Positions 38,791 through 46,874 of a stretch of 64,000 bases of DNA are shown in pieces. The position numbers and the translations under genes are program-made. The stretch covers positions 372,001 through 436,000 of the forward strand of contig NZ_QRBE01000003.1 of NCBI RefSeq assembly GCF_003363155.1, read 5' to 3'. This stretch comes from Dyella monticola. Lineage in GTDB: Bacteria; Pseudomonadota; Gammaproteobacteria; Xanthomonadales; Rhodanobacteraceae. The notes under the pieces are model-generated. The model worked only from the letters and a program-made list of their open reading frames with translations. It was not told the DNA's origin and did no database searches. How positions within the stretch are numbered: position 1 is the first letter of the stretch; every line of letters starts with the position of its first letter.

Positions 38791-39639
38791 ATGCAGTTGT
38801 GGTCCCTCAACGGCAACACTCAAAAACTCGATGGCGGCGCGATGTTCGGCAACGCACCCAAAGCGATGTGGTCGCATTGGATCGCGCCGGACGAATTCAA
38901 CCGCATTCCACTCGCGTGCCGCTGTCTGCTGGCAAAAGATCTGGAAGGCCGGCACGTTTTATTTGAAACCGGCATCGGTGCGTTTTTCGAACCGTCTCTG
39001 CGCGAGCGCTACGGTGTGGTGGAAAGCCATCACGTGCTGCTTGATTCGCTGGCAGAGGCGGGCTTATCACACGAAGACATCGACGTAGTCGTCCTTTCGC
39101 ATTTGCATTTCGACCATGCCGGTGGACTGCTTGCGGCGTGGGAGGAAGGCAAGCCATCGCAGTTGCTGTTTCCCAATGCGACGTTTCTGGTTGGCGCGCA
39201 TCACTGGCAGCGCGCGCAGAAACCCCATCCGCGTGACCGCGCGTCCTTCATACCGGAGCTGCAGCACCTACTGTCGGGAAGCGGGCGACTGGAGCTGGTG
39301 GCGGGCGAATACTCCCAAGCGCTCGGGCAGGCTGTACGCTTCCATTTCTCAGACGGCCATACACCTGGGCTGATGCTGGCGGAAGTCGCCGGCGTCGTTT
39401 TTTGCGCCGACCTGATCCCCGGGCGATCCTGGGTGCACTTGCCCATTACTATGGGCTATGACCGTTTCCCCGAAGCACTGATCGACGAAAAGCGTGCTTT
39501 TCTGGAAGATAAACTTGCACGCAACGTGCGCCTGTTCTTCACTCACGACCATGCTTGCGCGCTTGCCCGCGTGACACGCGACGAGCGTGGGCGCTATGGT
39601 ACGGCTGACGAGCAGCCCCAGTTGCGCGGCATCGTCTGA
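38791..39639 (+). CDS. MBL-fold metallo-hydrolase
   Basis: 282 residues. The metal-binding motif [11 protein letters not shown] matches H-x-H-x-D-H. A second His region [10 protein letters not shown] and [11 protein letters not shown] (metal-bridging Asp) follow, then [13 protein letters not shown]. It resembles lactonase-like or YtnP-like soluble hydrolases; the substrate cannot be inferred. It has no signal peptide. ATG 38791 is the first start after the palindrome, and the upstream open frame runs through ggt. Confidence 0.85.
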   Translation: MQLWSLNGNTQKLDGGAMFGNAPKAMWSHWIAPDEFNRIPLACRCLLAKDLEGRHVLFETGIGAFFEPSLRERYGVVESHHVLLDSLAEAGLSHEDIDVVVLSHLHFDHAGGLLAAWEEGKPSQLLFPNATFLVGAHHWQRAQKPHPRDRASFIPELQHLLSGSGRLELVAGEYSQALGQAVRFHFSDGHTPGLMLAEVAGVVFCADLIPGRSWVHLPITMGYDRFPEALIDEKRAFLEDKLARNVRLFFTHDHACALARVTRDERGRYGTADEQPQLRGIV

Positions 39640-39677
39640 CAAGGAAAGCACCCTGATCCCTTTCGGCCGGAGGTTCG

Positions 39678-40739
39678 ATGAGCGGCGAGCGAAAGCCACC
39701 ACTCTCCATCCGTGAATTGCTGTGGCCCGCGCTCGGCGCGGTGCTGTTGCTCCTGGGCGTGGGGATGGGCGCGGTCATCGAACGCGGGCAGCTCGACTAC
39801 CGCGCACAAATGAAGCGCCATGGCGGCGATGTAATGGACCTCGGCGGCAACGGCCATCCCGATGCCGGTGAGCAGGGTTTCATGGTGCGTGTGATGGGGC
39901 CGCTGCAAGTGGTGGAGGCCCCGCTCGATGAGCAGTTCAACCAGCAAACCGATCAACCGGTGCTGATCCGCCACGTGGAGATGTTCCAATGGCGTGAGCT
40001 CCGCTACGGCGAGGCCCCTTCCTACGAACTGGATTGGGTGGATCATCCGGTCGATTCCAGCCATTTTCAGCACCCGGAAGGCCATGCCAACCCCGGCAAA
40101 TTTCCGATCGACGGCGCGCAGTTCGATGCGGGCTTGGTGCGTGTGAATGATTTTGTGCTCGCCCCTGCTTTGGTGCACGCCTTGACCGGAAGCCAGTCGG
40201 TAACGCCGGATGTGCGCAATTTGCCAAGCAATCTTGCTGCCAGCTTCAGCCTCTATGACGGTGGTCTGGTGACCAGTGCAGTGCCATCGCACCCTCAGTT
40301 GGGTGATCTTCGCGTGACCTGGGAGGCTGTGCCTGCACAAGACGTGACGGTCGTGGCGAAGGTGGACGGCAACAAGCTCATGCCCTCAAGCGACGCGACC
40401 GACGGCGTCGGTTTCGCTGTGCAGTCCGGTGATGTGCCGCTCTCGGATATTTTTTCCGATACACCGCTCGCGCCCGAATACCCGTGGCCACGTCGCATCC
40501 TTGCGCTGGTGCTGGCGTCGCTGGGCGCTGGACTCTTGCTGCGCTGGCACTACCAGCGCATCGATATCATTCTCGCGCCTGCGATCGCGGTAGTGGTGAC
40601 GGGCGCTGTCGATGCAGTGTTGTGGCTAGGCAATGACACCACACTGGCCGCTGAGTGGTTCGGCCTCGCTGTCATTGGCATGGTGCTGACGATCTGGCGC
40701 GTGCGCGTGCAGGCGCATGCAAGCGTGGCAAGCTATTAA
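39678..40739 (+). CDS. TMEM43-family membrane protein
   Basis: 353 residues. One N-terminal helix (LLWPALGAVLLLLGVGMGAV), a large extracytoplasmic domain, and three or four helices at the C-terminus (ILALVLASLGAGLLL onward). The region LIRHVEMFQWRELRYGEAPSYELDWVDHPVDSSHF with HANP is the distinctive TMEM43/LUMA motif, conserved from bacteria to man. Bacterial function is unknown. It follows the MBL gene by 38 bases on the same strand. Confidence 0.8.
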   Translation: MSGERKPPLSIRELLWPALGAVLLLLGVGMGAVIERGQLDYRAQMKRHGGDVMDLGGNGHPDAGEQGFMVRVMGPLQVVEAPLDEQFNQQTDQPVLIRHVEMFQWRELRYGEAPSYELDWVDHPVDSSHFQHPEGHANPGKFPIDGAQFDAGLVRVNDFVLAPALVHALTGSQSVTPDVRNLPSNLAASFSLYDGGLVTSAVPSHPQLGDLRVTWEAVPAQDVTVVAKVDGNKLMPSSDATDGVGFAVQSGDVPLSDIFSDTPLAPEYPWPRRILALVLASLGAGLLLRWHYQRIDIILAPAIAVVVTGAVDAVLWLGNDTTLAAEWFGLAVIGMVLTIWRVRVQAHASVASY

Positions 40740-40794
40740 GTGCCTTATCGTCCGGCGACGCGTGTGTTGCCGGGAAGAGGCTGTACCGTTGGCG

Positions 40795-41364
40795 CTAACC
40801 GCCGAACGCGTCTGCGTGCTCGATAAACCACAAGCCTGCAAACAGCTTGGGGTCGATGGAATAGCCTTCTTTCGCCCGCGCCAGTAACCATGCTCCGGCC
40901 TCGCGACGCGGCACCTCATGCACCACGATGTTTTCCGTGGCATCGCCCCCGCCCCGGCTCACCTTTACCAGCTCATGCGCGCGCACAAAAGCGATGATCT
41001 CGTTGCTCATGCCGGACGACGATGGCCCTTCGTGCACGAACGTAACGCGGCTGCAGCAGTAGCCGGTTTCTTCTTCCAGTTCACGTTGAGCGGCCAGCAG
41101 TGCGCTTTCTTGTGCTTGATCGGCCAGGTCGCCGACGAGGCCGGCCGGCATCTCGATGGTGAATTGCTGTACCGCTACGCGATATTGCTCGACGAACAGG
41201 ATCTTGTCTTCCGGCGTGACAGCCAGAATGATCACTGCCCCGCCAGGGTTGTTGCGTTCGGCATATTCCCAGCGACCACGCCGGCGCAGGCGAAGCCAGC
41301 GACCCTGGTGGAGCGTTTCAGGTGGCGCATCGGCATCTTCGGGTTTTCGGTTGACGTGATCCAT
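40795..41364 (-). CDS. Nudix hydrolase, ADP-ribose pyrophosphatase-like
   Basis: 189 residues. The Nudix box is G-x5-E-x7-REL-x-EE-x-GY, read as GDLADQAQES...AQRELEEETGY. N-terminal segment WEYAERNNPGGAVIILAVTPEDKILFVEQYR resembles the NudF/ADP-ribose group. Substrate not proven. ATG 41364 is preferred; the upstream frame overlaps the exonuclease gene. Confidence 0.85.
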   Translation of the reverse strand: MDHVNRKPEDADAPPETLHQGRWLRLRRRGRWEYAERNNPGGAVIILAVTPEDKILFVEQYRVAVQQFTIEMPAGLVGDLADQAQESALLAAQRELEEETGYCCSRVTFVHEGPSSSGMSNEIIAFVRAHELVKVSRGGGDATENIVVHEVPRREAGAWLLARAKEGYSIDPKLFAGLWFIEHADAFGG

Positions 41365-41395
41365 TGAACGGGAGGCCTCTGGAAAGCGAAAAAAT

Positions 41396-42289
41396 TCAAG
41401 CACCGTTGAGTGCGCGTAGCCGCGTGCGTGTGAGCGGGCCGAAACGAAGCTGTTCGCATAGCGGTTCAAGCGTGCTCATGCCGCGTTGGCGCACCAGTAG
41501 ATCCGCGCTGCTTTCGATCGGCGCGTCGAGCGCAATGCGGGTCAAGCGCCGATACAACCTTGCCGCGTCCGCATGTTCGCGCAGTCGCTCGGCACAACGT
41601 GCCGCACCGCGCAGTCGCAGGAATGCCACTTCGTCCACGCGATCCAACAACTCATCCAGACTGCCGAAGTGGGCCAGCAGCGCGGCAGCCGTCTTGGCGC
41701 CGATCCCGGGCACGCCCGGTATGTTGTCGACAGCATCGCCGCAAAGCGCGAGAAAGTCCGCCACCTGTACCGGATGCACGCCCAATCGCTCGAATACGCC
41801 GGACGGACCCCAGCGCAGGTTGCGCGCAAAGTCCCACTGCTCGTCGTGCTCGCCGAGCAATTGGCCGAAATCCTTATCCGCCGAAACGATCACGCTGCGA
41901 AATCCATGCGCGCGCAAGCTCCACAGCGTGCTGCCGATCAGATCGTCCGCTTCATAGCTGTGATCAATCAGTACGCGTACGCCGAGCGCCTCGGTGATCG
42001 CGCGGCACAGTATGAACTGCCGTTCGAGGTCGGGCGGTGGCAACTCGCGGTTGGCCTTGTACGCAGGATAGATGGCGTTGCGAAAAGACGTGGTGAGCGA
42101 GGCATCGAACGCAACCGCAAGATGGGACGGACCCTCGCGTTCCAGCAACTCACACAGGAAACGCGTGTAACCGTGCACCGCATTGACCGCATGGCCATCC
42201 ACGTCGTGAAACTCGTCCGGCATCGAATGCCAGGCGCGAAACACATACAGGCTGCCGTCGATCAAGTGGGCGGTGGGCAGGCGCGACAT
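41396..42289 (-). CDS. 5'-3' exonuclease (Pol I N-terminal / Xni-like flap nuclease)
   Basis: 297 residues of the PIN-like flap endonuclease fold. Metal-ligand acidic residues are visible in HLIDGSLYVFRAWHSMP, AVAFDASLTTSFRN, YEADDLIGSTLW and VSADKDFGQLL. The helix-hairpin-helix GVPGIGAKTAAALLAHFG binds DNA. It is the stand-alone form of the Pol I exonuclease domain. It is separated from the nitroreductase gene by one base. Confidence 0.9.
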   Translation of the reverse strand: MSRLPTAHLIDGSLYVFRAWHSMPDEFHDVDGHAVNAVHGYTRFLCELLEREGPSHLAVAFDASLTTSFRNAIYPAYKANRELPPPDLERQFILCRAITEALGVRVLIDHSYEADDLIGSTLWSLRAHGFRSVIVSADKDFGQLLGEHDEQWDFARNLRWGPSGVFERLGVHPVQVADFLALCGDAVDNIPGVPGIGAKTAAALLAHFGSLDELLDRVDEVAFLRLRGAARCAERLREHADAARLYRRLTRIALDAPIESSADLLVRQRGMSTLEPLCEQLRFGPLTRTRLRALNGA

Positions 42290-42290
42290 G

Positions 42291-42860
42291 TCAGCGCTGC
42301 CACTCGCTCAAGAGATCGTCCAGAGCGGGACGATCACGATCGGGAATGTCCCCTTGTGGCGTACCGATGTGTACGAAACCGATGACGGATTCGTTCTTCG
42401 CCAGGTGCAGCAAGTGGGCGACCTCCTGGTCGTAAGCCGCCCAGCCGGTAAGCCATTGCGCACCGAAACCCATGGCGTAAGCACCCATCAGAATGTTGTA
42501 GGCCACATTGCCCGCGCAGAGCTTCTGTTCGATTTCCGGAATGCCGCTGTCGTGATCGATGCGTGCCACCACCACCATTACCAGTGGGGCGAAGGTATAA
42601 CGCAAGCGTTCTTTTTCGCGCTTGGACTCAGGCAGGTCGGGATTGCGAGTGATGGCGCGTTCGGCCAGCCATGCGCCAAATGTACGTTTTGCTCCACCAC
42701 GCAACGCGATCAGACGGAAAGGAACGAGCTTGCCGTGATCGGGTACGCGGATCGCCGCCTCCAGCAGCGTGCGCAAGGTGGACTCATCCGGCGCAGGCTC
42801 GCCAAGCTGGCGCGAGGGTGCGGAGTGGCGTTGCTGCAGTAGGGAAAGCGCATCGAGCAT
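42291..42860 (-). CDS. nitroreductase family protein (YdjA-like)
   Basis: 189-residue FMN-dependent oxidoreductase. RHSAPSRQLGEPAPDESTLRTLLEAA and RVPDHGKLVPFRLIALRG are the typical N-terminal FMN-binding segments of the small YdjA branch. MGAYAMGFGAQWLTGWAAYD and HLAKNESVIGFVHIGTPQ complete the fold. Physiological substrate unknown. Confidence 0.88.
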   Translation of the reverse strand: MLDALSLLQQRHSAPSRQLGEPAPDESTLRTLLEAAIRVPDHGKLVPFRLIALRGGAKRTFGAWLAERAITRNPDLPESKREKERLRYTFAPLVMVVVARIDHDSGIPEIEQKLCAGNVAYNILMGAYAMGFGAQWLTGWAAYDQEVAHLLHLAKNESVIGFVHIGTPQGDIPDRDRPALDDLLSEWQR

Positions 42861-42958
42861 GGGATGGCGTGCCTGGGAAAACGCTTATCCTACAACCGTA
42901 CCGCCATGGTGGCTTGTGAGTGATTGCGCCGCGGATGCGTACGCGGCAACGGCGACGA

Positions 42959-43372
42959 TCAGCGCACCGTGGCCAGACGGAATCCTTCTGGTAATAAAGC
43001 TTCCACGGTTGTCTGCCGCGTCGCCCCGGACGTGTTGGCCAGCAGTACCGGCATGTCGCTGGCGCACAGTTCGGCCAGCACCTGCCGGCAGGCACCGCAA
43101 GGCGTGACCGGCTCCGGGGTATCGGCCACGATGGCGATGGCGCTAAAATCGCCGGGTTTGCAGCCGGCGGCGATGGCGCTGAACAGCGCGGTACGTTCAG
43201 CACAATTGCACAAACCGTAGGCGGCATTCTCGACATTGCAGCCGCCGAACACGCGACCATCCTTGCTTTGTAGCGCTGCGCCGACATGAAAATGGGAATA
43301 AGGCGCGTAAGCCAATTCACGCGCGCTATGGGCAAGATCCAACAGGGTTTTGCTGACAATCTGCTCGGACAT
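42959..43372 (-). CDS. cdd: cytidine deaminase
   Basis: 137 residues, homotetrameric type. Zinc and catalytic residues are in NCAERTALFSA (C-A-E) and PCGACRQVLAEL (P-C-x2-C). It deaminates cytidine/deoxycytidine for pyrimidine salvage. It is divergent from pntAA. Confidence 0.95.
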   Translation of the reverse strand: MSEQIVSKTLLDLAHSARELAYAPYSHFHVGAALQSKDGRVFGGCNVENAAYGLCNCAERTALFSAIAAGCKPGDFSAIAIVADTPEPVTPCGACRQVLAELCASDMPVLLANTSGATRQTTVEALLPEGFRLATVR

Positions 43373-43468
43373 CGGGGCTCTCGCTGTCCCCCAATCGGGT
43401 CGGCCAGTCTAACGCGAAGCGCACGCGCTTCGGCTAGGATGCAAGGGTTACTCTGCAGAGGATGGCCA

Positions 43469-44569
43469 ATGTCGATCACCGTGTCCGCATTGCGAGAGAC
43501 CGCCGCCGGCGAACGGCGCGTGGCGATTACGCCAGAGATGGCGAAAAAGCTGCGTGGCAAAGGCATTCGCATCCTGCTTGAACAGGGTGCGGGTAGGGCG
43601 GCCGGTTTTCCGGACGCCAGTTATGCGGACGTGGAATTCGCCAGCGCGGACGAGGTCATGGCCCAAGCCGATCTGCTGGCCTGCGTGCTGCCGCCGGATG
43701 ACGATGTGCTGCGCCGTTTGCGCGAGGGTGTCATCGTAGTGGGGCAGTTGCGTCCTTATGGCGCCGCCTCACGCATCGCCGCGCTCGTGCAGGCGAAGGT
43801 GACATCGTTTGCGCTCGAACTCCTGCCGCGCACGACGCGTGCGCAGGCGATGGATGTGCTCAGTTCGCAAGCTGCTGTCGCCGGCTACCGCGCCATGCTG
43901 ATCGCTGCCGAACATGCGCCGAAATTCTTTCCGATGCTGACTACGGCGGCGGGCACCATCCGTCCTTCGCGCGTGCTGGTGATTGGTGCGGGCGTGGCCG
44001 GTTTGCAGGCTATCGCCACCGCGCGCCGGCTCGGTGCGCAGATCGAAGGTTACGATGTGCGCCCCGAAACGCGTGAACAGGTGGAATCGCTGGGTGCGAA
44101 GTTTCTCGATCTGGGAGTGAGCGCAGCCGGCAGCGGCGGCTATGCGCGTGAACTCACTGCCGAAGAACGCGTGGCGCAACAGCAAGCGCTGGCCGATCAT
44201 CTGAAAGCCTTCGACGTCGTGGTGACCACGGCGGCCGTTCCTGGACGCGCGGCGCCGAAAATTCTCACCGCGGCCATGATCGCGGGCATGAAGCCGGGTG
44301 CGTTGATCGTGGACCTGGCGACCGAAAGCGGCGGCAACTGCGAACTCACTCGCCCGGGCGAACAGGTGCAGCAGGGTGATGTAACTATCCTGGGACCTCT
44401 CAACCTCGCCGCGGGTGCGCCACTGCACGCATCGGAAATGTATGCGCGCAACATCTACAACTTCGCCGAGCTGCTGATTCGCGAAACTGCGTTGCAGCCG
44501 GACTTCGACGATGAGCTGGTGGCTAAAAGCTGCGTGACGCGCGGTGGCGAGGCGTTGTTCAACGCGTGA
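43469..44569 (+). CDS. pntAA: NAD(P) transhydrogenase subunit alpha part 1 (soluble dI domain)
   Basis: 366 residues forming the NAD(H)-binding dI domain of three-subunit proton-translocating transhydrogenase. RETAAGERRVAITPEMAKKL begins the domain. The dinucleotide motif is VIGAGVAGLQAIATARRLGA. It has no membrane helices. ATG 43469 is chosen at the conserved N-terminus. Unlike usual operons, the other two subunits are 2 kb downstream beyond three minus-strand genes. Confidence 0.95.
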   Translation: MSITVSALRETAAGERRVAITPEMAKKLRGKGIRILLEQGAGRAAGFPDASYADVEFASADEVMAQADLLACVLPPDDDVLRRLREGVIVVGQLRPYGAASRIAALVQAKVTSFALELLPRTTRAQAMDVLSSQAAVAGYRAMLIAAEHAPKFFPMLTTAAGTIRPSRVLVIGAGVAGLQAIATARRLGAQIEGYDVRPETREQVESLGAKFLDLGVSAAGSGGYARELTAEERVAQQQALADHLKAFDVVVTTAAVPGRAAPKILTAAMIAGMKPGALIVDLATESGGNCELTRPGEQVQQGDVTILGPLNLAAGAPLHASEMYARNIYNFAELLIRETALQPDFDDELVAKSCVTRGGEALFNA

Positions 44570-44652
44570 GAGCGGTTGAGGGCGAGAGCATCGTTTTTCT
44601 TGGTCGCGGTGGATGAGGTCTGTCCTTGCCCTAGCGTTCGCCTGAGCCTGGC

Positions 44653-44771
44653 TGTCATTGCGGCGAAGGCCGGAATCCAGCTTAAATTCGAGTCCGAACG
44701 ACACAACATTCTCGATGTTGCGTGCTACGCACGACGTATTCGAACTGGATTCTGGCCTTCGCAGGAATGAC
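44653..44771. repeat. paired inverted GTCATT..AATCCAG elements downstream of pntAA
   Basis: Left arm 44653-44679 and right arm 44745-44771 are inverted copies of a 27-base element with about three differences, around a 65-base centre. The arms contain GCGAAGGCC cores as in the other GTCATTCC repeats. Together they could form a long stem after the pntAA stop. This gap (44570-44865, 296 bases) has no gene. Confidence 0.65.
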
Positions 44772-44865
44772 GCTGAGGCAATATCCGCTTTCTCAGAATA
44801 ACGGCGCGCAAGAGCTAAGGCGCAGACTCCGATCGAATCTCGAATCGCTTAGCCGACACCGACTA

Positions 44866-45381
44866 TCAATGCCGCGGCCGCGGCATGCCAAAGGCGTGTC
44901 CCGACGGCAGCGTGGACCCCGGTCCAAGGTGTTCCAGCCACTGGTGATGTTGCTCGGGTGACTGCTGCTGCCACTGGCGGCGTAACGCTTCGCGCTGAGC
45001 GGGCGTCAGCTGCTGGAAGCGCTTGAATGCATCGTGCAATTGCTGCTGCTTGGTGGCCGGAAGCGTGTCGTACAGATGTTGGTTCTGACGCGCCTGCGCG
45101 CGCTGTTCGGGCGTCATCTGCTGCCAGCGTGCGATGTGTTCGCGCACCTCCTGCTGACCTTCGGGCGAGAGCTTCATCCAGTCCTGCGTGCGCTGGAGCA
45201 TATGCTCCTGACGGGCAGGCGGCAGTGTGTCCCACTGTGATTGCAGCGGCGAAAGCAGATTCTGCTGAGCGGGACTAAGGCTGTTCCACGGATGCGCGTT
45301 CTGCGCGTACGAAGGCGCCGCGATCGTCAGACCGAGCAACAAGGTCAACAGTGATGGCAGACGAACTTTTCGTAGCAGCAT
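44866..45381 (-). CDS. DUF3106 domain-containing periplasmic protein
   Basis: 171 residues with a signal peptide (SLLTLLLGLTIAAPSYA). The rest is repetitive and helical with W/L-S-P-x-(Q/E)-(Q/R) blocks: WNSLSPAQQNLLSPLQSQWDTLPPARQ, WMKLSPEGQQEVREHIARWQQMTPEQR. This is the DUF3106 pattern. It may sense or bind envelope components. Third gene of a sigma factor cassette, 3 bases after the DUF3619 gene. Confidence 0.8.
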   Translation of the reverse strand: MLLRKVRLPSLLTLLLGLTIAAPSYAQNAHPWNSLSPAQQNLLSPLQSQWDTLPPARQEHMLQRTQDWMKLSPEGQQEVREHIARWQQMTPEQRAQARQNQHLYDTLPATKQQQLHDAFKRFQQLTPAQREALRRQWQQQSPEQHHQWLEHLGPGSTLPSGHAFGMPRPRH

Positions 45382-45384
45382 GGA

Positions 45385-45774
45385 TCAGTGTTTGGCCTGG
45401 TCGCCCTGATTGGCGGCAAGCCAGCTATAGAAATCGAGATTCTGGTACAGACCAGGATCGGCTTTTTCCGCGCCAGGGGGCAAGTATTCGTTGTCCTGCT
45501 GCTCGGTCGCGGTAACTTGTGCGTTGTTATCGGTTTGCGCCGGCTGGGGCGCCGGCTGCCAGGTCATAAGCGCAGCCAGTGCCATGGCGGCCAAAGCCCC
45601 CACCGGCAACAGCACGCGCACGCGATGGCTGGGCGAGGTGTCTGCGGTGGCGGCCTGCAAAGCCGTACGGCGGGCGGCACGCAGGCGACCGGCAGTGACC
45701 GCGTCGATGCCTAGAGTCGCCTCCTGGTACCGCGCGCGGGCGCGCTGTTCGAATTGTTTGTCGGACGAGTTCAT
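45385..45774 (-). CDS. DUF3619-like single-pass membrane protein (putative anti-sigma partner)
   Basis: 129 residues. An N-terminal cytoplasmic part (DKQFEQRARARYQEATLGIDAVTAGRLRAARRTAL) precedes one membrane helix (LLPVGALAAMALAALMTW) and a short periplasmic tail. The architecture and position directly after a sigma factor suggest an anti-sigma role, but no zinc-binding anti-sigma motif is present. ATG 45774 overlaps the sigma stop as ATGA. Confidence 0.7.
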   Translation of the reverse strand: MNSSDKQFEQRARARYQEATLGIDAVTAGRLRAARRTALQAATADTSPSHRVRVLLPVGALAAMALAALMTWQPAPQPAQTDNNAQVTATEQQDNEYLPPGAEKADPGLYQNLDFYSWLAANQGDQAKH

Positions 45775-46421
45775 CGCCACTCCTCCAGTTGTTCGCGCAG
45801 GTGTTGCATCGCCCGCGAAAGGTGGGTTTTGACGCTGCCCTCCGAGCAGCCCATCGCAGCGGCGGTTTCCGCCACGTCCAGCCCTTCCAGTATTCGCAGG
45901 ATGAAGGCTTCGCGCTGGCGTCGCGGAAGCTTTCTCACGGCCACGGCCATGTCTGCGTAGGACTGTTCTCCATGTAGTCGTTCCAAGGGATCCGGACCGT
46001 TGTCGGCCGGCTCCCAGGCGGGAAGTTCGTCGCCGTCGTCATCGTGGCCGCCACCAAGCCAGCCGACCACAATCGAGCGGACCTTGCGCCGGCGCTGCAA
46101 ATCCACGATGCGCCGTCGCAGAATCCCCCAGAACAGCGGCGTCCATTCCCCCGCAGGTTTACTGCGGTAATGCTTGACCAGACGGAGCATGGCGTCCTGC
46201 ACGGCATCAAGCGCGTCTTCCCGGTTGCCCAGGTGCAGCTCAGCCATACGGAATGCCCTCCGCTCCATGCTCGCCAGGAACGCATCCAAGCTGGCCGGTG
46301 CCGCCTGGCCTTCCTGCGCAAGAAGTTCCGCCTCGAAAACGGCTGAGACGCCATTCATGGCGCCGTTATCCGAATCGTCAGGGCGAGCATCCCGGGGCTC
46401 CATCGGTTCGACTCTCGTCAT
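45771..46421 (-). CDS. ECF-type RNA polymerase sigma factor
   Basis: 216 residues. Sigma region 2 is GNREDALDAVQDAMLRLVKHYRSK followed by TPLFWGILRRRIVDLQRRRK. A Gly/Asp-rich linker (VGWLGGGHDDDGDELPAW) comes next. Region 4 is LPRRQREAFILRILEGLDVAETAAAMG then CSEGSVKTHLSRAMQHL. ECF factors are normally autoregulated and held by a membrane anti-sigma, here perhaps the DUF3619 protein. The start is uncertain: ATG 46421 is used; ATG 46403 with GAGAG upstream is possible. Confidence 0.88.
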   Translation of the reverse strand: MTRVEPMEPRDARPDDSDNGAMNGVSAVFEAELLAQEGQAAPASLDAFLASMERRAFRMAELHLGNREDALDAVQDAMLRLVKHYRSKPAGEWTPLFWGILRRRIVDLQRRRKVRSIVVGWLGGGHDDDGDELPAWEPADNGPDPLERLHGEQSYADMAVAVRKLPRRQREAFILRILEGLDVAETAAAMGCSEGSVKTHLSRAMQHLREQLEEWR

Positions 46422-46565
46422 CAACGCGCAGGGCCGGCGTGGGTTGACCCTAGGCGCCTCATGCCTACCTCGCCACGCGGCCAGCGCCTAACCCGGACGG
46501 CATGGATCGTGACGTCCCATACACCGTATGATGCGGTGAATGTGACCAATGGGCGAGGGAAATGC

Positions 46566-46874
46566 ATGCTGGACGGGTTCCTGGCGCTTTACATTTTCAT
46601 GCTGGCAGCATTTACGGGTTACGAAATCATCGCGCGGGTACCGGTGATCCTGCATACACCGTTGATGTCCGGCTCCAATTTCATACATGGCATTGTGCTG
46701 GTTGGAGCCATGATTGCGCTAGGTCATGCGCATACGCCGTTTGAACTTGCGATAGGTTTCATCGGGGTACTGTTGGGTGCCGGTAACGCGGCCGGCGGTT
46801 ACGTGGTCACGGAGCGGATGCTGGAGATGTTCAAGTCCAGCAAACCCGGCCAGGGCGGCAAGGAGAGCAAGTGA
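46566..46874 (+). CDS. pntAB: NAD(P) transhydrogenase subunit alpha part 2
   Basis: 102-residue membrane subunit with three or four helices (FLALYIFMLAAFTGYEIIARV, then NFIHGIVLVGAMIALG, IGFIGVLLGAGNAAGGYVVT). The family's conserved GAGNAAGGYVVTERML tail is present. It carries part of the proton channel. ATG 46566 opens the conserved domain. A TATGAT box at 46527-46532 might be its own -10 because pntAA is remote. Confidence 0.93.
   Translation: MLDGFLALYIFMLAAFTGYEIIARVPVILHTPLMSGSNFIHGIVLVGAMIALGHAHTPFELAIGFIGVLLGAGNAAGGYVVTERMLEMFKSSKPGQGGKESK

Noticed and set aside
44866-46421. The sigma factor cassette as a mobile element
   Set aside because: No transposase, integrase or flanking direct repeats were found, so only its odd position is reported.
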